From positions 1 through 15,890 of the forward strand of contig CAZPYD010000020.1 in the NCBI GenBank assembly GCA_964590835.1: DNA of 15,890 nucleotides, given 5' to 3'. Source of the stretch: CAZPYD01 sp964590835 (GTDB lineage: Bacteria; Patescibacteriota; Minisyncoccia; JAHISW01; Tagabacteraceae). How positions within the stretch are numbered: the stretch's first letter is position 1; every line of letters starts with the position of its first letter. The notes under the pieces are model-generated. The model was not told where the DNA came from. It was given only the letters and a program-made list of their open reading frames with translations, and searched no databases. Positions 1 through 6,895 of the stretch are shown one piece after another. The position numbers were made by a program, and so were the translations under genes.

Positions 1-164
1 ACCGCCCCCTCAAGTTGTGATAACAAATTTCGCAATTCAGCGCCCGTATCTTCATTTTTTAAAATTTCAAAAAGAGCCCTGTTGTCTTTGGGGCCACAAT
101 AATTTAAAAGGTTGGGAGCAAAAGCATATTTTGCACAAAGTATTAATCCGTTGATGTTTTGCAT
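1..164 (-). CDS. Partial DUF6390-like protein (hydrogenase-cluster associated), 5' end only
   Basis: An open frame reads from an ATG at 164 off the left window edge, giving 54 codons. A clear SD (AGGAG, seven bases before the ATG) fixes the start. The N-terminus contains the segments AKYAFAPNLLNYCGP and DNRALFEIL. These resemble, from memory, the opening of the DUF6390 family, whose members start with an ARYA-PP-LGYCGP-type motif and lie near NiFe-hydrogenase genes. The start is 28 bp downstream of the hypC stop on the same strand, so the two are probably co-transcribed, which supports a link to hydrogenase biogenesis. No catalytic role is known to me. The reading frame is secure; the family name is moderate. 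Confidence 0.6.
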   Translation of the reverse strand, partial: MQNINGLILCAKYAFAPNLLNYCGPKDNRALFEILKNEDTGAELRNLLSQLEGA

Positions 165-192
165 AATTTTCTCCTGTTAAGCTGTCAAAGTT

Positions 193-408
193 CTATTTAT
201 TATCTAAATCATTAACCATTTTTATTATACGCAAAGCTTCTTCTTTTTCAACTTTATTTAAAGCCATATCACCATGAACTAAAATATAGTCCCCTACCCG
301 AGCGTTTTTAATAAGAGTAAGACTAACTTCATGATTATGATTATTGCCTTCAACTATAGCTTTTTCGTCCTCAATTTTTATTATTTTGCATGGAATTGCT
401 AAACACAT
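193..408 (-). CDS. hypC: HypC/HupF-family hydrogenase maturation chaperone
   Basis: This 71-residue protein begins MCLAIP, the family signature. Cys2 is the residue that in HypC contacts HypD and carries the Fe(CN)2CO group to the hydrogenase large subunit. The usual glycine after MCLAIP is replaced by Cys7, so the start reads MCLAIPCKI. The rest fits the small beta-barrel, including VGDYILVHGDMALNKV (residues 38-53) and a C-terminal helix with EEALRIIK. Length is slightly short for the family (about 75-90). It acts in the cytosol in NiFe-hydrogenase assembly. The ATG has no SD. A fold-back element starts at the very next base upstream (409), and the first two codons, ATG TGT, are repeated at its far end (557-562). 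Identification is strong. Confidence 0.9.
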   Translation of the reverse strand: MCLAIPCKIIKIEDEKAIVEGNNHNHEVSLTLIKNARVGDYILVHGDMALNKVEKEEALRIIKMVNDLDNK

Positions 409-556
409 CTGGTAGTATTCAAATTCAATGTTTAAAATATCGAATTCGGTTAAAAATAATCTTTGGTCATCAGTGTTTTTATGGTGGTACTTTTTCTATT
501 TCTATTTTTGTCTTGCTTATAACTTATAGCAAGACTCATTGAATTTGTACTACCAG
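409..556. mobile_element. MITE-like fold-back element abutting the hypC start codon
   Basis: The left end (409-430) starts CTGGTAGTA and continues CAAATTCAATG. The right end (537-556) is its reverse complement apart from a 2-nt indel. The 148-bp unit is flanked by a perfect 6-bp direct repeat, ACACAT, at 403-408 and 557-562, which looks like a target-site duplication. The left duplicate is the ATG TGT start of hypC on the minus strand. Inside there is a 7-bp hairpin (TCTTGCT at 511-517, AGCAAGA at 528-534) and no ORF. A relative with similar ends lies at 6158-6302. It could instead be a regulatory inverted repeat, but the direct repeat favours an inserted non-autonomous element. Confidence 0.65.
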
Positions 557-599
557 ACACATATTGGTATTTTAATAGAAATTTGAAAGCCTTGCATTA

Positions 600-628
600 T
601 TGACATTTTGTTTTTATTTGGGTATAGT
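600..628 (+). promoter_or_regulatory. Sigma70-type promoter for the methyltransferase gene
   Basis: TTGACA (600-605), a spacer of exactly 17 bp, then TATAGT (623-628). This is close to the sigma-70 consensus and faces the gene starting at 719. The expected transcript starts near 635 with a leader of roughly 85 nt. Confidence 0.75.
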
Positions 629-718
629 CAGAACAAATCCCACCAGAATCTATAAATATTGTTAATGTTTTACTTCTAACGGGATAAATCTTTGAAAAAA
701 GAAGATAGGAGAAAAGTT

Positions 719-1258
719 ATGTATTTTTTAGTAGAGATTTTTGAAAAAATGGCTTCGGAGTATCGATTTTTGGGTTGGTTTTATAAAAAATTATATACAG
801 GTTTTGTAGAAAATGAGATAATTGCAGCGAATATTACTAAAGAAGACAAGGGTTTGCATGTTGGATGCGGATCTTTGCCTTATACATCGTTGATTATGGC
901 TGAAAAAACAGGTGCCGAGGTAACAGCAATAGACATAGATCCTGTTGCTGTGGAAAGAGCCAGGGCTGTTTTGCCAAATGTAAAACTTGCAAATGCCGAT
1001 AGTTTTGATTTTGCAGGATTTGATGTGGTAATTGTGTCTTGTGGGGTAAGGCCCAAGCGTGAAATTTTATCAAGAATCTTTCGGTCTTTTAAAAAAGGAG
1101 GACGGCTGGTTTATAGAAATCCTAAAAAATTAATAGGTTTCTGTCTTAATTGTGAAAAAATATTTTTTACCACTAAAGGAATCTTGAGATTCACAAAAGG
1201 AGAGGTCTTAAAACAATGCTATTCTTCATTCAGAGAGTCTGTTGTTGTTGTAAAATAA
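719..1258 (+). CDS. Class I SAM-dependent methyltransferase-like protein
   Basis: A 179-residue Rossmann-type methyltransferase. The glycine-rich SAM loop is HVGCGSLPYTS (residues 47-57), followed by the acidic strand VTAIDIDP (68-75; D72 or D74 would bind the ribose). Further along are a strand with FDVVIVSCG (101-109) and a late FKKGGRLVYRNP segment (124-135). The GCGSLPYTS loop resembles the GSGPLPLTS loop of nicotianamine-synthase-like enzymes more than common methyltransferases, but the protein is much shorter and I do not assign a substrate. I chose the ATG at 719 because AGGAGA lies 7 bases before it. A TTG at 692 in the same frame would add nine residues but has no SD. The gene has its own promoter and terminator, so it is a single-gene unit. 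Confidence 0.75.
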   Translation: MYFLVEIFEKMASEYRFLGWFYKKLYTGFVENEIIAANITKEDKGLHVGCGSLPYTSLIMAEKTGAEVTAIDIDPVAVERARAVLPNVKLANADSFDFAGFDVVIVSCGVRPKREILSRIFRSFKKGGRLVYRNPKKLIGFCLNCEKIFFTTKGILRFTKGEVLKQCYSSFRESVVVVK

Positions 1259-1261
1259 TTT

Positions 1262-1293
1262 AAAAGCCACCTAAATGGTGGCTTTTTCCTTTT
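1262..1293 (+). terminator. Rho-independent terminator after the methyltransferase gene
   Basis: Ten-base arms AAAAGCCACC (1262-1271) and GGTGGCTTTT (1277-1286) enclose a 5-nt loop and run into TTTTTCCTTTTT. It starts 3 bp after the stop codon. Confidence 0.9.
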
Positions 1294-1314
1294 TGGGTGT
1301 GATAAGATAAGAAT

Positions 1315-2037
1315 ATGTTGATAAAAACTAATTTTCATTTACATACAGCTGATGATCCTAGAGATAGGTTGTCTTATTCAATCTTTGAAGCCGTAGATGA
1401 GGCGGCGCGGCTTGGTTTTGGCGCGCTTGCTTTGACTTGTCATAAAAAGTTTATTTACAACAAAGAATATTTTGATTATGCTGCCGAAAAAAGCATTTTG
1501 CTTATTTTTGGCATAGAAGCAAACATAGAAGGAAAGGATGTTCTAATTTTGAGTTGCAATAAAGAGATAGAAAAAATAAAGACTTTAAGCGAACTGCGAG
1601 AATATAAAAAAAATAATCCACAGATTTTTGTAATAGCTCCACACCCATTTGTTTGGGATTATTCAATGATTAGTTTGGGTAAAAAGCTAATAAAAAATAT
1701 AGATATTTTTGATGCTATAGAGCTGACAATTTTTAATAATATAATTTTTAATTTTAATAAAAAGGCAACTAAAATTGCTAAAAAATATAACAAGCCGCTT
1801 GTTGCCACTTCAGATACACATAGGTTAAAAGATTTTGAAAGAGGTTATATTGTTGTTGAGGTGAAAAATAAAACACCCGAAGCTATTTTCGGGGCAATTA
1901 AAAGAGGAGATTTTGAAAATAAAATAATTTCTATGAGTCTTTGGGGTATGGCGGATTTTAGAATAGGAGGAATTTTGAGAAAGATTTTTAATAGAGCAAG
2001 AAAATCACTCTCAAAATCAAAAATCATATCAAAATAA
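1315..2037 (+). CDS. PHP-domain metal-dependent phosphoesterase
   Basis: A 240-residue single-domain PHP protein. The metal-ligand motifs appear in order: NFHLHTADD (H8, H10, D13/D14), TCH (H43), FGIEAN (E68), IAPHPF (H110) and TSDTH (D167, H169). This spacing matches the PHP family, which includes the polymerase III alpha and PolX PHP domains, histidinol phosphatase and the RNase AM/3',5'-nucleotide phosphatase group. Known members hydrolyse phosphoester bonds with two or three bound metals; the substrate here cannot be read from sequence. The C-terminal 30 residues are strongly basic (RKIFNRARKSLSKSK), which could help nucleic-acid binding (inference). The ATG has no good SD. A weak TAAGAT box ends 6 bases before it, so a leaderless transcript is possible. 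It lies between two terminators. Confidence 0.85.
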   Translation: MLIKTNFHLHTADDPRDRLSYSIFEAVDEAARLGFGALALTCHKKFIYNKEYFDYAAEKSILLIFGIEANIEGKDVLILSCNKEIEKIKTLSELREYKKNNPQIFVIAPHPFVWDYSMISLGKKLIKNIDIFDAIELTIFNNIIFNFNKKATKIAKKYNKPLVATSDTHRLKDFERGYIVVEVKNKTPEAIFGAIKRGDFENKIISMSLWGMADFRIGGILRKIFNRARKSLSKSKIISK

Positions 2038-2067
2038 ATGCCTCATTAAAGTGAGGCATTTATTTTT
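2032..2067. terminator. Bidirectional terminator between convergent genes
   Basis: A perfect 14-bp stem (2032-2045 with 2052-2065) with a 6-nt loop, A-rich on one side and T-rich on the other, so it can end both the PHP gene (plus) and the pilus operon (minus). The plus-strand arm overlaps the PHP stop codon. Confidence 0.9.
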
Positions 2068-2082
2068 TAATAGAAATTGAAA

Positions 2083-3372
2083 TTATTCAATCTCTATCCA
2101 CGAATTTATACTCATTCCCCCGCCGGGACCGGAGTCGAAAAGAAGGTTAGCTAGGCCTGTTTCATAAATAACATTGGCTTGGTTGCCTAAATAAAGTTCG
2201 TAAGCCGTTACTTCTCTTAAGTCAGATTTATTATCCATGCTAATTAGGCCGTGTCCGGCATAGAGAAGTAGTTCGCCTGATACAGTATTTTTTATAAGAA
2301 TAGCTTTTTCACTACCTCCGTTTTCGGCGCTATTATTTTGAGAAACAACTAAGACATAAGAGCCATCTGTGCCTGAGTTTTGAAATGTGACGCTGTTTTG
2401 TAGCTCTATTTTTCCGCTAGAAAGGTTATCCGCAGTGTTGTCGGCTATGATTGGGATACTTTTTTTACCAAAAGATGGGTCTATTTTAATAATCGCTGAG
2501 TTCTTAAAATTTATATTTCCTTCTACCCAAACAGGGCCAGTTAGAGTTATTGTAGGATTTCCGTCAATTTCTAAGTCGCAAGCTATTTTTGTTGGTCCTA
2601 AGGTGGTGTTGGAATTAATTTTATAAGGACAAGGTGAGTTTATTGTTGAGGATGCCGCGGCGGTTTTCCAAGATTCGATAAGTGTATCTGAGATAGGCAT
2701 ATCTGCATCAGGTTGGTCTGCGCTACTTGGATATTCAGTTCCCAAAACTGTTGTATTTGTGATGGTTTGATAATAAGCATCACCTTCTATGTACGAATCT
2801 TCAATACTATTAGCATAAACTGTTCCCGTAGCATGAATACCCACAACAGACCCCAGTGATCCAGAAGAAACCACGTCGCCATAAATTTCATTAGAATTTG
2901 TTGATTCAATTGGTCCGCTAGAAGAAAGATTACCTGTTATTGATGATGAGTTTTGCATGAATACACCCCCATCTCCTGCTTGAACACCATAATTAAAAGA
3001 TGCTCCTGTACTTGCTGTTAGAGTGGTTTTTATTTTTCTTATGTTTTGCTTTATATTTCCTATTGTTGTTGTTTCGATATCTCCAGCAATATCTGTAATT
3101 GTTGTTGTGGCAAAAAAACCATTAATTGAAAGAACTTCTTCTGAAGAATAGTTTTTACCTGATGCAATTCTATACACTATATCCTCGGTTGCACTTTCGG
3201 TTGTAAAATAACTTTTTTTGGAATTGATTAGATTGGCTGACACTTCAGATCCTTTTAGCGTAGAAAAAACAAGCCCAGATACCAACATTAAAGAGATAAA
3301 AAATAAAAAAATAACTGAGAATAGAAGGGCGGCTCCAGAATTTTTATTTATTTTTTTTGTTTTGTTTGTCAT
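2083..3372 (-). CDS. PilX-like type IV pilus-associated protein with N-terminal anchor
   Basis: A 429-residue protein with a PilX-type N-terminus: a short basic leader, then NSGAALLFSVIFLFF and a hydrophobic helix (about 13-38), then a polar helix. In PilX proteins this region packs like a pilin. There is no canonical G/F-T-L-x-E prepilin site. The rest is a long Ser/Thr/Asn-rich region with many short strands (SSITGNLSS, IYGDVVSS, LTGPVWVEGNINFKNS), suggesting a secreted beta-solenoid or adhesin-like domain (inference). There are two cysteines (C248, C265) that could pair outside the cell. It is the last gene of the pilus block, 73 bp after the previous stop and followed by a strong terminator. 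No SD is seen before the ATG. The PilX assignment is reasonable; a tip or adhesin role is a guess. Confidence 0.7.
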   Translation of the reverse strand: MTNKTKKINKNSGAALLFSVIFLFFISLMLVSGLVFSTLKGSEVSANLINSKKSYFTTESATEDIVYRIASGKNYSSEEVLSINGFFATTTITDIAGDIETTTIGNIKQNIRKIKTTLTASTGASFNYGVQAGDGGVFMQNSSSITGNLSSSGPIESTNSNEIYGDVVSSGSLGSVVGIHATGTVYANSIEDSYIEGDAYYQTITNTTVLGTEYPSSADQPDADMPISDTLIESWKTAAASSTINSPCPYKINSNTTLGPTKIACDLEIDGNPTITLTGPVWVEGNINFKNSAIIKIDPSFGKKSIPIIADNTADNLSSGKIELQNSVTFQNSGTDGSYVLVVSQNNSAENGGSEKAILIKNTVSGELLLYAGHGLISMDNKSDLREVTAYELYLGNQANVIYETGLANLLFDSGPGGGMSINSWIEIE

Positions 3373-3445
3373 ATAATTAGAAATCAGATGTTTTTATGAA
3401 ATTTATTGTTATTTTTCCAAAAACTAATAAAGTTAAAAGATAATA

Positions 3446-3949
3446 TCAATAGGTATAACTCCCCCTTAAAATAACGGTATCATAAAATTTTTCGGTTTTT
3501 TGATAGCCTCCTCTCTCACCTTTTAGTTCCATTTCTATTTTAATAGCCTTAGAGTTTGGGTTTGTGGATGTGGCCACTTGCCTAAAGATTAAACTGGTTA
3601 GTTCTAGGTTTGTTGGGGTTAGTGCTTGGTCGTCTCCACCACTATATCTTATAAATAATTGACTGTTTGTTGATAAAAATTCAATTCCAGTATCAAGAGA
3701 AATAAAGCCTGGGTTTGAGTCAAAAGTATTTATAGCACCTATATCTCTTGCTTCTCTTATTTCCCTTGTCATTCTTTCCATTGCTGAAGCGGCTGATATA
3801 TTCACAAAACGAGATACTCTGTAGCCATTAAAATTTTTAACCATTAAAATTAAGCTATTTACAACAAAAACAGAAACAACAGCTAAAATAGCCGAATAAA
3901 TAACAACTTCGACTAAAGTGAATCCGCTTTTATTTTGTTTATATTTCAT
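3446..3949 (-). CDS. Prepilin-like protein (PilW/PulJ type)
   Basis: A 167-residue prepilin. It has a nine-residue basic leader ending in Gly9, then F10-T-L-V-E14, the prepilin-peptidase cleavage site with the conserved glutamate at mature position 5, and a hydrophobic helix to about residue 33. The globular part contains RMTREIREARD (about 58-68), the helix typical of PulJ/PilW minor pseudopilins. The protein should be inserted in the inner membrane, cleaved and N-methylated, then built into the pilus. Its start overlaps the end of the upstream pilin gene by 11 bp, which suggests translational coupling. It is probably a minor subunit; the exact role is not resolved. Confidence 0.75.
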   Translation of the reverse strand: MKYKQNKSGFTLVEVVIYSAILAVVSVFVVNSLILMVKNFNGYRVSRFVNISAASAMERMTREIREARDIGAINTFDSNPGFISLDTGIEFLSTNSQLFIRYSGGDDQALTPTNLELTSLIFRQVATSTNPNSKAIKIEMELKGERGGYQKTEKFYDTVILRGSYTY

Positions 3950-4433
3950 GGAAATTAGTTAAATAAGCTGAAATTGATTTTGTTGAGGTTGATTTTCCGT
4001 TATGCCACGATACAGAGACTGTGGTTTTTTTTGTATTTATATCTAGTGTTCCTCCTGACACAATAATATCGTCATTGATATCTCTATAAACATTTTCAAT
4101 AACAAAAGATCTTTCAAATTTTCCATCTATATAAGTATTTGTGGATGTTGCAATCCAATCATGATTTAAAAATTCTAGAAAATAAGTGTTTCCAGTTGTT
4201 AAATTGTTAATATTATTCCAACTAGAGTCTCTTATTATTTTTACTGTTTCCATTCCTTCTTCAAGCAAAAAAGCAACCTGAATGCTTTTTGTGGATTGTT
4301 CCATTAGGCGAAAAGCTGTATTTAATACAGAAACCAGACTAAATAAAACAAGAGAAATCAGGCTGACGCCGACGATGACCTCAATTAAGGTGAAACCGTT
4401 CGTAAATTTTTTGTTACATGTTATATGCTTCAT
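3939..4433 (-). CDS. Prepilin-like protein (PilV/PulI type)
   Basis: A 164-residue prepilin. Its leader ends at Gly13 and is followed by F14-T-L-I-E18 and a hydrophobic helix to about residue 37. A region with EEGMETVKIIRD (about 60-71) is common in PilV/PulI-like minor pilins. I place the start at the ATG at 4433, one base after the stop of the preceding gene; a further-upstream in-frame TTG at 4454 would lengthen the leader inside that gene and is unlikely. The stop overlaps the next prepilin gene. The arrangement of three prepilin genes followed by a PilX-like gene resembles the minor-pilin clusters of type IV pilus and type II secretion systems. Confidence 0.75.
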   Translation of the reverse strand: MKHITCNKKFTNGFTLIEVIVGVSLISLVLFSLVSVLNTAFRLMEQSTKSIQVAFLLEEGMETVKIIRDSSWNNINNLTTGNTYFLEFLNHDWIATSTNTYIDGKFERSFVIENVYRDINDDIIVSGGTLDINTKKTTVSVSWHNGKSTSTKSISAYLTNFHEI

Positions 4434-4434
4434 G

Positions 4435-4929
4435 TTATATGGCTGTATTAACAATCCCAGTTTGTTCTATGTTTATTATTTTTGAATTAGAGTTATTTTT
4501 TTTGCTACGCATAATGATAGTTCCGTATTGGTTAGTTTCTCCTGTAAGTTTTTGAAAAACAACATCAGAAACACCACCAGCAAGAAAAATGTTTGAAATC
4601 TCAATGGCACTTGAAAGTAAAAATTCTTTATTGTTTGGATCTGATGCAGAATAAGTGTCACCTTCAAAAAGAACAATTTTATTTATTTCAAAACGGACCC
4701 CGTATTGCAAAGATTTTTGAGAAGAAAGTGTATTAAAACGGGCTTCATCTAAGATTGATACTACTTGTTCAACATTACTATTTAATGCTTGCGTATCTCT
4801 GAAACCCAAAAAAGCCCCAGTGATAACAAATATTAACAGAAGAAGAATCGATACAATAATAACCAATTCCAGCAAAGTTAATCCATTGTTTTTATTATAA
4901 TAGTTAGTATTTGATGTTTTATGCTTCAT
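4435..4929 (-). CDS. Prepilin-like protein (PulG/GspH type)
   Basis: A 164-residue prepilin. A 16-residue polar leader rich in Asn and Tyr ends at Gly16, then L17-T-L-L-E21 starts the hydrophobic helix (to about 43). Leucine replaces the usual phenylalanine at mature position 1, which prepilin peptidases tolerate less uniformly. The segment VEQVVSILDEARFNTLSSQ (residues 54-72) matches the GspH/FimT pattern of a helix followed by a globular sheet. It starts 16 bp after the pilC stop and ends 1 bp before the next prepilin start, so it belongs to one operon. A minor pilin (FimT/GspH-like) is as likely as the major subunit. Confidence 0.75.
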   Translation of the reverse strand: MKHKTSNTNYYNKNNGLTLLELVIIVSILLLLIFVITGAFLGFRDTQALNSNVEQVVSILDEARFNTLSSQKSLQYGVRFEINKIVLFEGDTYSASDPNNKEFLLSSAIEISNIFLAGGVSDVVFQKLTGETNQYGTIIMRSKKNNSNSKIINIEQTGIVNTAI

Positions 4930-4945
4930 GCTTTATGTTTCAAGA

Positions 4946-6157
4946 TTAAATAGCTCCTAACATTGAATACATTGGTTTAATCATCGAAATTGCAAAAAAC
5001 CCTACAGCAACACCAATAATTATCATTAATACGGGTTCTATTATTGTTGCCATATTTTTTGTTATTTCGTCTACTTCTTCTTCATAATATTCGGCTAATT
5101 GTAAAAGCATTTCAGATAGTTTTCCTGTTTCTTCTCCAACTGCAGTCATTTCTCCAAACAAAATTGGAAAAATTTTGTCAGATTTTTTGAAAGTGCTGGC
5201 TATAGGCTCTCCTTTTTGTATTTCTTTTTTCGCTTCTTTTAAGACTTGTTTATATTTTGTGTTTTGAACAACATTTTTTGTGGTGTCTATCGCTTCTAAG
5301 ATGGATACACCAGAATCTATCAGCGATGAAAGTGTTCGTGCTGTTCGGGCAGAGTTTATTTTTTGAACTAGAGGGGCAACTATTGGTGTGCGTAGTAAAA
5401 TTCCGTCGAATTTATTTCTAAAATTAGGTTTACGGAAAAGATAAACAAAAAGCATTATAAAAATCAACACAACACCTAAAATTAATAAAGAGTTTGTTAC
5501 TAAAGAATTGCTTAGCCAGACAATAATCTGAGTGCTTATGGGAAGCTCTACTCCAAGTTCTTCAAAGGTAGAGGTTAGACTCGGCACTACATAAATAAGC
5601 ATTAAAATAGCCACACCAATCATGGCGGTAACTATAATAGCAGGATAAACCATAGCGCTTTTTACTTTCTTTTTAAGGTGGGCTTCTTTTTCCATTTGGT
5701 CGGCAATTAAATCCAGTGTTTCTTGAAGTTTCCCGGTTTTTTCTCCAGCTTTTATCATTGAAACATATAAATTTGAAAATATTTTCGGATATTTTGCCAT
5801 ACTACTACTTAAGCTGTCTCCTTTTATAATGTTGGTTGAAATTTGTAAAAGTGCTTTTTTGAATTTGGGATTTCGAGTTTGTTTTATTAGGATTTTAAGA
5901 GATTTAGAAATAGGTAAACCTGCTTCTATCATTACAGCCAGATTGTGGGTAAAGATTATTTTGTCATTAGCGGACACACCACCAATACTAATTGATTTTA
6001 AATCAAATTTTTTCTTTTTACCTTCCTCCTTAAAATCAATAAGAATAAAATTATCTTGTCGTAAAATTCTAGCCAAAGCAAACCTGTCCTCTGCTTCGCG
6101 AGTTCCTTCGGTCTCCTCCCCTTTTAAGTTTTTAGCTTTAAATTTAAAAGTTGGCAT
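4946..6157 (-). CDS. pilC: Type IV pilus inner-membrane platform protein PilC
   Basis: A 403-residue PilC/GspF-family protein with the usual two T2SSF repeats. Repeat 1 (about 66-190) contains HNLAVMIEAGLPISKSL and AGEKTGKL. Repeat 2 (about 268-393) contains LSSLIDSGVSILEAI and GEETGKL. Membrane helices lie near 170-192, 224-241 and 374-393. The N-terminal FKFKAKNLKGEETEGT (residues 4-19) is also typical. PilC sits in the cytoplasmic membrane and couples the ATPase PilB to pilin extraction and assembly. The ATG has no SD but has TATAAT exactly 6 bp upstream, suggesting a leaderless mRNA started inside a fold-back element that begins at 6158. Three prepilin genes follow directly. Confidence 0.95.
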   Translation of the reverse strand: MPTFKFKAKNLKGEETEGTREAEDRFALARILRQDNFILIDFKEEGKKKKFDLKSISIGGVSANDKIIFTHNLAVMIEAGLPISKSLKILIKQTRNPKFKKALLQISTNIIKGDSLSSSMAKYPKIFSNLYVSMIKAGEKTGKLQETLDLIADQMEKEAHLKKKVKSAMVYPAIIVTAMIGVAILMLIYVVPSLTSTFEELGVELPISTQIIVWLSNSLVTNSLLILGVVLIFIMLFVYLFRKPNFRNKFDGILLRTPIVAPLVQKINSARTARTLSSLIDSGVSILEAIDTTKNVVQNTKYKQVLKEAKKEIQKGEPIASTFKKSDKIFPILFGEMTAVGEETGKLSEMLLQLAEYYEEEVDEITKNMATIIEPVLMIIIGVAVGFFAISMIKPMYSMLGAI

Positions 6158-6169
6158 CCCGGTATTATA
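6158..6169 (-). promoter_or_regulatory. pilC: -10 element placing the pilC transcript start at its ATG
   Basis: On the minus strand a perfect TATAAT (6164-6169) is followed by ACCGGG and then the pilC ATG. A start 7 bases after the box would fall on the A of ATG, giving a leaderless mRNA. The -35 region (TTTAAA about 16 bp upstream) is weak. Confidence 0.5.
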
Positions 6170-6302
6170 ATTTCAAATTGTTTAATTTAAAATTTTAAAC
6201 CTTAATTTAATAATTTTTAAAATCGCTGACTGTACAAGATTTTTGAGAAACATTTACCCGGCTACCAATTAAACCTCTAATATTTGAAATTGTACTACCG
6301 GG
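6158..6302. mobile_element. MITE-like fold-back element abutting the pilC start codon
   Basis: The left end 6158-6178 (CCCGGTATTATAATTTCAAA and one more base) and the right end 6282-6302 are inverted repeats with 19 of 21 positions matching. The ends resemble those of the element at 409-556: GGTAGTA at the tip, then a CAAATT/CAATTT core, and 15-base segments at 540-554 and 6285-6299 that differ at one base. The interior is AT-rich, has no ORF and is not obviously related to the first copy. GGCAT occurs at both edges (6153-6157 and 6301-6305), a possible but ambiguous target duplication. As at hypC, the element begins at the base next to the start codon. Confidence 0.55.
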
Positions 6303-6339
6303 CATTGTTTTGTTCTTACTTAAATAATACCATAAAAAG

Positions 6340-6384
6340 CAAAAAGAAAGCCCGGTGGATAAACCACCGGGTTTTGGTTTTTTT
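6340..6384. terminator. Bidirectional terminator after the orphan gene at 6400-6804
   Basis: An 8-bp GC-rich stem (CCCGGTGG at 6351-6358, CCACCGGG at 6364-6371) with an ATAAA loop. A T-rich tract follows on the minus strand (CTTTCTTTTTGCTTTTT) and a T-run follows on the plus strand. It separates the accessory island from pilC. Confidence 0.85.
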
Positions 6385-6399
6385 AGAGTAGAACAATGC

Positions 6400-6804
6400 T
6401 TAGGCTCGCCTGTCTCTCAGGTATGCACAAGTTTCACGATCAGAATCTCCGCTTGAGTCTATGAAGATGTGGTGATTGATGCTGTAAAGAATTTCTCCAT
6501 TTTTGTCAAAAACATCTACTCCGTCGGGACCACAGTTGTCTGTAAAGGCTATTAGGTGCCCTTTTTGTAAAACACCGAATCCACAAAAGGAAAACACGGT
6601 GTTTTTTTTCAGTGTTTTTATTGTTTTGCCTTTGTGTAAAACTTTTTCAAGATAAAAATCAATACAATCTCCAGTTATACATGCATATTGGACAAAACCT
6701 ATAACAAGATAACCTCGGTTAAATTCCCAGCTTCTCGTATTTTTTTCGCAACGATTTCTTTTTACCCATTCTATAATCTTTTCAACCAACTTTTTTTTGT
6801 TCAT
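6400..6804 (-). CDS. Orphan cysteine-rich hypothetical protein
   Basis: A 134-residue protein with a strong SD (GAGGAG, six bases before the ATG). I do not recognise a family. It begins with a basic helix (MNKKKLVEKIIEWVKRNRCE), followed by beta-rich sequence: RGYLVIGFVQYA, TVFSFCGFGVLQKG, HLIAFTDNCGPDGVDVFDKNG, EILYSINHHIFID. Six cysteines (19, 42, 47, 74, 91, 126) are not arranged in a recognisable zinc motif. There is no signal peptide or membrane helix, so it is probably cytosolic. It is the last gene of the accessory island between pilB and pilC, with its own terminator. Reading frame secure; function unknown. Confidence 0.6.
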   Translation of the reverse strand: MNKKKLVEKIIEWVKRNRCEKNTRSWEFNRGYLVIGFVQYACITGDCIDFYLEKVLHKGKTIKTLKKNTVFSFCGFGVLQKGHLIAFTDNCGPDGVDVFDKNGEILYSINHHIFIDSSGDSDRETCAYLRDRRA

Positions 6805-6895
6805 TTTCTTCTCCTCTTTACCCGACCAATCTTTGCTTGGTTTAGGATTTTTCTTGTCAAATACTAAATATTAAAAATAAAATAACATTGTTTTA

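Noticed and set aside
692..718. TTG at 692 as the methyltransferase start
   Set aside because: It has no SD, while the in-frame ATG at 719 has AGGAGA at ideal spacing.
2156..2172. TGTTTCATAAATAACA as a fourth parS-like site
   Set aside because: Only 11 of 16 positions match the consensus and the palindrome is broken; it lies in a coding region far from the cluster.
6241..6305. A possible tRNA or ncRNA bounded by CCCGG and CCGGG
   Set aside because: No cloverleaf forms; the apparent stem is explained by the terminal inverted repeat of the fold-back element and an unpaired AT-rich interior.
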